Assembly (NCBI GenBank): GCA_026770585.1
Contig: MU646321.1
Location: forward strand, 209,093 to 224,056
Length of the DNA: 14,964 bases
Direction: 5' to 3'
Source of the DNA: Baffinella frigidus
Taxonomy: Eukaryota; Cryptophyceae; Cryptomonadales; Baffinellaceae
Below the pieces are notes generated by a model, which was given only the letters and a program-made list of their open reading frames with translations, searched no databases and had not been told where the DNA came from. The translations under genes and the position numbers were made by a program. Positions 6,198-12,100 of this stretch are shown here, one piece after another (the stretch's first letter is position 1; each line of letters opens with the position of its first letter).

Positions 6198-9100
6198 GTA
6201 CGAACCGCCCTTGCCATTGATCCCACTTGCAACCTATCCAGGGGACAACCTCCGGCGTTTCTGAACCCCCGCTGGTGGGGCAGCTGCAGCACCCGTGACC
6301 CAGAGACGCGCCTCACATATGCAGCAACCGTTTTGCCCCGTGCTGGACTCTTCAAGGTCCCCCCCCAGGCCTGATCCTTCGCGACGAGCTGTTTGATGAG
6401 CCTTGGGACAGTGGGGGACTCAGCTCGATGCGGGGCGTGCAGGTACGTGCAGGAGGAGCTCAAGAAGCTGACGTTTGACCAGACTGCGTGCGCGATTGTC
6501 GAGGACGCGCTGCTCGGGCGCCTCGAGAAGAAGTCGTGCAACGTCCGCCTCAAGGTCCCGTTCCGTTCCAGGGGAATGGGGGAGGAGCAGGAGCAGGAGG
6601 CGGAAGGGGAGGAGCAGAGAGCAGGCAGGAGGGACTGAGCGAGGCGGACGACTAGCCATGTCTCAGTCTGATTCGCTCTCACCACCTTGGTGCCGCCGGG
6701 CTCTTTTTCGCTCCAGACATGGCGGGCGCTTCCCCCCTCCATTAACGGCACCAACCGGCGCTCCCCCCCTTCCCACGTCTAGTGTCGCCCCTGCTCAGAA
6801 ACAACCACGGTGGGGGTACATGCATCGCGACAGGCCGTGTTGGCATTAATCATCGTCTCTCTCTCCCCTCTCCCCAAATCGCATATCGTACCCTACACAA
6901 CAAGCAACCCGCAGCAGCTTTTACCGGATCCTTGAAGGACCCGGGAACAAAAAAAAGAATTTGATTTATTCGAAGGACCCTACGGTAGGAGACCCTAGGG
7001 GCCTGTGAATTGCTGACGGGTGATACGGACAGATATGTCCGGTTTAGCTACTACAGTACCCGACCCGGTAATAAGCTGCAACGGGTTGCTGGTGGCACCC
7101 TAAACCCAAACCCCAAACTCCAACCCCCAACCCCCAAACCCCAAACCCCAAACCCCAAACCCCAAACCCCAAACCCCGAACCCCAAACCCTGAATCCAGG
7201 CGCTCCGCTTGATCAAGATGCTGCTCACAGCCGGGGGCCCAGTCATATCGTCCCTTCAACTATAAAATTCCTAACCCCCCCCACTAAACCCTCAACCCCA
7301 AACCCCAAACCCCAAACCCTACACCCTAAATCCTACACCTCAAACCCCAAATCTTACACCCTAAACCCTACACCCTACACCCTACACCCCAAAACCCAAA
7401 ACCCAAAACCCAAAACCCACACCCTACACCCTACACCCCAAACCCTAAACCCTAACTAAATCCAGGCGCTCCGCATGATCAAGATGCTGCTCACAGCCGA
7501 GGCACCCGCGATATCGTCCCCTAAACCCCAAACCCTAAACCCTATACAGGCGCTCCGCTTGTTGGTATTAATAACCATCTCTCTCTCCAGGCGCTAACCC
7601 CTCAAGCCTCAACCCCAAACCCCAAACCCAGGCGCTCCGTGTGATCAAGATGCTGCTCACAGCCGGGGCGCCCGCGTTCAAACGAGACCTTCAGCGCCGC
7701 CTCACCCCGATTCGCGACTGTCTGCACTTCCGAGGTGCTTGATTTGTTATGTACATAGAGTGTACCTGCACTCAGCCGGAATCCTAGCTCTGTCGCAGTC
7801 TATGTGGGATCACTATGTGGGATCACTAACTCGGCGAGCCCGGGCGCTCTTTCGCTCCAAAGTGGACGGATTTGTACCGCGAACTCAGAGTGTCAACTTG
7901 AGAATAGTCTGTCAATAAGACTGAGACAGAGGTAGGAGCCTCACCCCGATTCGCGACTGCCTGCACTTCCGAGGTGCTGTCTCAGTCTATTCGGGCTCAC
8001 CAAGTTGGTGAGCCCGGGCTCTTTCCCGCTCCAAAGTGGACGGATTTGCACCGCGAACCTAGATTGTCAACTTGAGAATAGTCTCTCAAACCCACTAAGG
8101 CAGAGGTGGGATTTCGCCGCACCCCGATCAAACCCCAAACCATAAACCCTAAACCCTGACCACAGGGGGCCCGCTAAACCTTGACCCCCAAACCCTAATC
8201 CCCTAACCCCTACCAGTACGAGGGAGCCACACCCGAAGATGGGCGATGTGCCGTGGCGGATCCCAACCCCCCTGAACCCGGAACCCGTTCTGGTTCTTTG
8301 CTTTCAGGGTTCACGATTTAGGTTCAGGGTTCAGGGTTCAGGTTCCAGGGTTCAGGTTCCAGGGTTGAACCCCAAACCCTAAACACAGGGGATCCGCGAA
8401 ACCCTAAACCCTTCAGGGGGGCCCCCGCTAAACCCTAACCCCCAAACTCTAAAACAGGGGAGCCACACCCCACGATGGGCGATGTCCCATCCCAAACCTC
8501 CAAACCCTAGACCCTAATCCCCAAACTCTAAAACAGGGGAGCCACACCCGACGATGGGGGACGTGCCGTCACAGATGGTGCGGGAGTGTGCCCAGGAGGT
8601 CATCAACGCTATCTTCGAGACCGAGGTTCGGACGCCGACAACTTTGCCCATTCACAACAACTTTACAAAATCAACTTTTGGGGACAGGGTGGAGGGTGGA
8701 GGGTGGAGGGTTTATAGTGTAGGGTTGGAGGGTGAAGGGTGGAGGGTGGAGGGTGGAGGGTTTAGAGTGTAGGGTTGGAGTGGGACGATGGGGGACGTGC
8801 CGTCACAGATGGTGCGGGAGTGCGCGCAGGAGGTCATCACCGCTATCTTCGAAACTGAGGTTCGGACGCCAACAACTTTGCCCATCCATAACAACTTTAC
8901 CCATCCATCACAACTTTGCCCATCCACAACAACTTACGGCGCCCTTAAGCCGGATGCGGAGTGCTCGAACCGTGATTCGCCCGCTGAACCGTTGCGAACC
9001 AACAACTTTGCCCATTGCACTGCCAGGCCGGATATTTTGTAAAAGTCAATTCACCCACAAAATCTGTCAACTTAGAAACGAGGTACCCGTAATGGGTACT

Positions 9101-12100
9101 TCTTTACTACACATTCGCAGGTGAGTTGACTAATACCAAAATTCCGCCCTGGCAGTGCATTGCACAACAACTTACCAGTCAACCGCCGCACGGGGGCCTC
9201 ATAACCTCACGTGTCGAAGCGCCGTAAGTTGTCGTGGACGGGCAAAGTTGTTATGGGCGGGTAAAGTTGTTGTGGATGGGCAAAGTTGTCGGCGTCCGAA
9301 CCTCGGTTTCAAAGATAGTGTTGATGACCTCCTTCGACACTTGAGGTTATGAGGCCCCCGTGCGGCGGTTGACTGACCCGCGCAGGTGTTAGGACCCCCC
9401 TCCGATGTGAATTCATTTCACGCATCGGGGAGGGACCAGACGCCCGGGAAGCCCTCCGCAGGGTCGACCGGGATTCGGGTTCGCGCAGCAAGCCCCCCGC
9501 AGGGGCCGCCGGAGGCTTGTTAGGTCCTCCTCCAGTGGCTTGCCTCGCCTTGAAAGGCCCTTACGACGGCGTGCCTGGGTTATGAGGCCCCCGTGCGGCG
9601 TTTGACTGACCCGCGCAGGGTTCGTTCGCTCAACCCTAAACCTTGGACTCTAAATCGCCGGTGCGATGCCTAACCCGGGCAGGCTAAGTTCCAGGTGTGC
9701 AGAGCGCCTCAAGTTGACAATAGCGTCTCAAGTTGACAAGAGTGCCTCAAGTTGACAAGTGCCTCAAGTTGACAAGAATCAAACGTCTCAGCATCCCCCA
9801 CGCCACATCAAAGTGATCTTAAGTTGCCAGATTTACCCCCCAATTCCGTGCAAAACCGGCCACGCCAGATGCTGGAGCACTCGGCCGCATTTGTCAAGAG
9901 CTCTTGACTTGAACAATGCTGGTCCCCAGGAATAGTTTTGTAAAGCAACTCGTTAACAATGATGCAAATTGTAAAAACGAGGGCTAGGTTAACGAGGGCT
10001 AGGCAGGAGGGGGCCCGGAACCGTGGCGCCATGGGCCCCTCATAACCCCACGATCGAAGATGGTGAGTTCATAGGCTAACGTCCCGAAAACCGGGTAGTT
10101 CAGCCTACGGTATTGCCTACAGTAGGCCGTAGGACCCTAGGGGGGGTCCTACGAAACATTAGGTCCTAGGAGCCCTACGGACTACCGTAGGCAATGCCGT
10201 AGGCTTAACTACCCGGTTTTCAGGACGTTGCCCTTTTAAAGTTGCTGTGGATGGGCAAAGTGGTTGCGTCCGAACCTCACTTTCGTCAGGTATTGGAGCA
10301 CTCAGACGCGTCACGTTTCGCCCCCCCCCCCGCCTAGCCCTCGTTAACCCAGCCCGTTTCACACTTTGCATCATTTTTGTCAACGAGTCGCTTTACAAAA
10401 CTATTCCTGGGGACCAGCATTATTCAAGTTGACAAAGATTCAAAAGTCATCACGCGCCACATCAGGTGCTGGAGCACTCGGACGCGTCGCGCTTCGGGCC
10501 CCCTCCCACCGCGCCTGCCGCCAACCACTCCTACGCCCCGCCTGGTACAAAACGAGCCATTTCATCCTGCTGAATAACCCATGAGCCTTAAGGGTTTATT
10601 TGACCTGTATAAACCGTGAACCCTAAGGGGTTATTTGCCCAAAACCTGGCTCCCGCCCGCCGCGCCTGCCGCCAACCACTCCTACGCCCCGCCGGGTACA
10701 AAACGGGCCGTTTTTTCCTGCCGTATAACCCCTGAACCATAAGGGTTTATTTGTCCCTGCAATTTGAGCCCACGCCAACCACTCCTACGCCCCGCCTGGT
10801 ACCGCTACGACCAATTCCCTGAGCCGTATAACCCGTGAACCATAAGGGTTTATTTGACCTGTAAAAAACGTGAACCCTAAGGGGTTATTTGCCCAAAACC
10901 TGGCCCCCGCCCGCCGCGCCTGCCGCCAACCACTCCTACGCCCCGCCGGGTACAAAACGGGCCGTTTTTCCTGCCGTATAACCCCTGAACAATAAGGGGT
11001 TATTTATCCCTACAATTTGAGCCCACGCCAACCACTCCTACGCCCCGCCTGGTACAGATTCGACGAATTCCCTGAGCCGTATAACCCGTGAACCATAAGG
11101 GTTTATTTGACCTGTAAAACCCGTGAACCCTAAGGGGTTATTTGCCCAAAACCTGGCCCCCTCCCACCGCGCCTGCCGCCAACCACTCCTACGCCCCGCC
11201 TGGTACAAACCGAGCCGTTTTTCCTGAGGGGTTATTTGACTCGAAGCCCTAACCTTAAGGGGTTATTTGACTCCAAGCCCTGACCCAACGCCGCCCGCCG
11301 TGCCGACCGTCGACCACTCCTACGCCCCGCCTGGTACAAAACGACCCATTTTTCTTGCCCTATAACCCTTCAAGCATAAGGGTTTATTTGACGCTAAACC
11401 CTAAACCCTAACCCCACGAGGCACACTCCTACGCCCCGCCGGGTACCTAAACCCTAAACCCTAAATCCTAAACCCTGAACCCCAACCCACAAACCCTGAA
11501 CCCTGAAGCCTAAACCCTAGACTTCAACCCTCAAACCTTGCACCCTGAACCCTGAACCCCGAACCCTGAACCCGACTAAACCCAAAACCCTGAACCCTGA
11601 ACATCAAATACCAAGCCCCACGCCCTCAACCCCAAACCCTAAACCCCAAACCCCACACCAGGCTCCACCTCCGCCACCCCCTCCTTCTCTGCCCCCTCAT
11701 TTTCCGCCCCCTCATTTTCCTCATCCGGAGCCTCTTCCGGATCATCCGGATCATCCGGGGCCCCTTTCTCGTCAGGAGGGGGCCCTTTATCTCCCGGAAC
11801 CCCAACCCCCAAACCCCAACCCCAACCCCAAGCCCTGACCCCTAACCCCCAAACCAGGCCCCGCCTCCGCCCTCTCCTTCTCCGTACCCTCATTCTCCGC
11901 CCCCTCATTCTCCTCATCATCCGCCCCTTCCGCCTCATCAGCAGCCTCTTTCTCATCATCGGGGGCCTCTTCCTCATCATATGGGCCCCCTTTTCTCGTC
12001 AGGAGGGGCCCATTTCACGCCAGACGCCCGGGCCTAACCCCAAACCCTCAACCAGGCTCCGCTGCCACCCCCTCATTCTCCGCCCCCTCCTTTTCCTCAT

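Larger units (their letters stand above)
6555..7631 (+). other. Intron 2 (1077 bp) with telomere-like arrays and exon-3 5'-part copies
   Basis: Begins gtcccg and ends ccaaacccag. It holds a diverged copy of the exon-3-downstream repeat at 6658-6718 (tctcagtct...gggctctttttcgctcc), a ctacggtagg piece near 6980, CCCCAAA arrays at 7101-7198 and 7280-7462, and three truncated exon-3 copies (7200, 7466, 7550). A ggtattaataaccatctc-like piece occurs near 6841 and 7562. Confidence 0.65.
7735..8536 (+). other. Intron 3 (802 bp)
   Basis: Begins gtgctt and ends tctaaaacag. Besides the tandem block above it contains telomere-like arrays in both orientations (CCCTAAA at 8130-8220, a ttcagggttcaggg run at 8300-8365) and two truncated exon-4 copies (8230 and 8461). 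Confidence 0.65.
8626..10465 (+). other. Intron 4 (1840 bp, longest)
   Basis: Begins gttcgg and ends cacatcag. Contents in order: a ggagggtggagggt minisatellite (8688-8765), a second exon-4 copy (8781-8859), an acaactttgcccatcca minisatellite, inverted repeats at 9013-9375, a reverse-oriented exon-4 piece, a ctcaagttgacaa minisatellite, a nested foldback (9907-10429) and two exon-5 5'-part copies. Confidence 0.6.

Noticed and set aside
6035-6754. 239-codon minus-strand frame, the longest in the window
   Set aside because: It overlaps exons 1 and 2 of the tepsin-like gene on the opposite strand and begins and ends in repeat sequence. Its composition looks like the antisense of G+C-rich coding sequence.
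7010-7459. 149-codon plus frame with NPKPQT repeats
   Set aside because: This is CCCCAAA/CCCTAAA repeat read in one frame inside intron 2. Only the first 30 or so codons are non-repetitive and they show no domain.
7200-7520. Exon-3 copies A and B as alternative exons
   Set aside because: Both lose the second half of the exon and have no donor; reading on enters telomere-like repeat.
8781-8859. Use of the second exon-4 copy in place of 8537-8625
   Set aside because: Its only near acceptor enters in the wrong phase after exon 3 and the GEPHP loop is missing.
10511-11435. CRISPR-like regular spacing of a conserved box
   Set aside because: The 'spacers' are themselves homologous in two alternating classes, the box is the end of a coding exon, and the context is eukaryotic. 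It is a tandem satellite.
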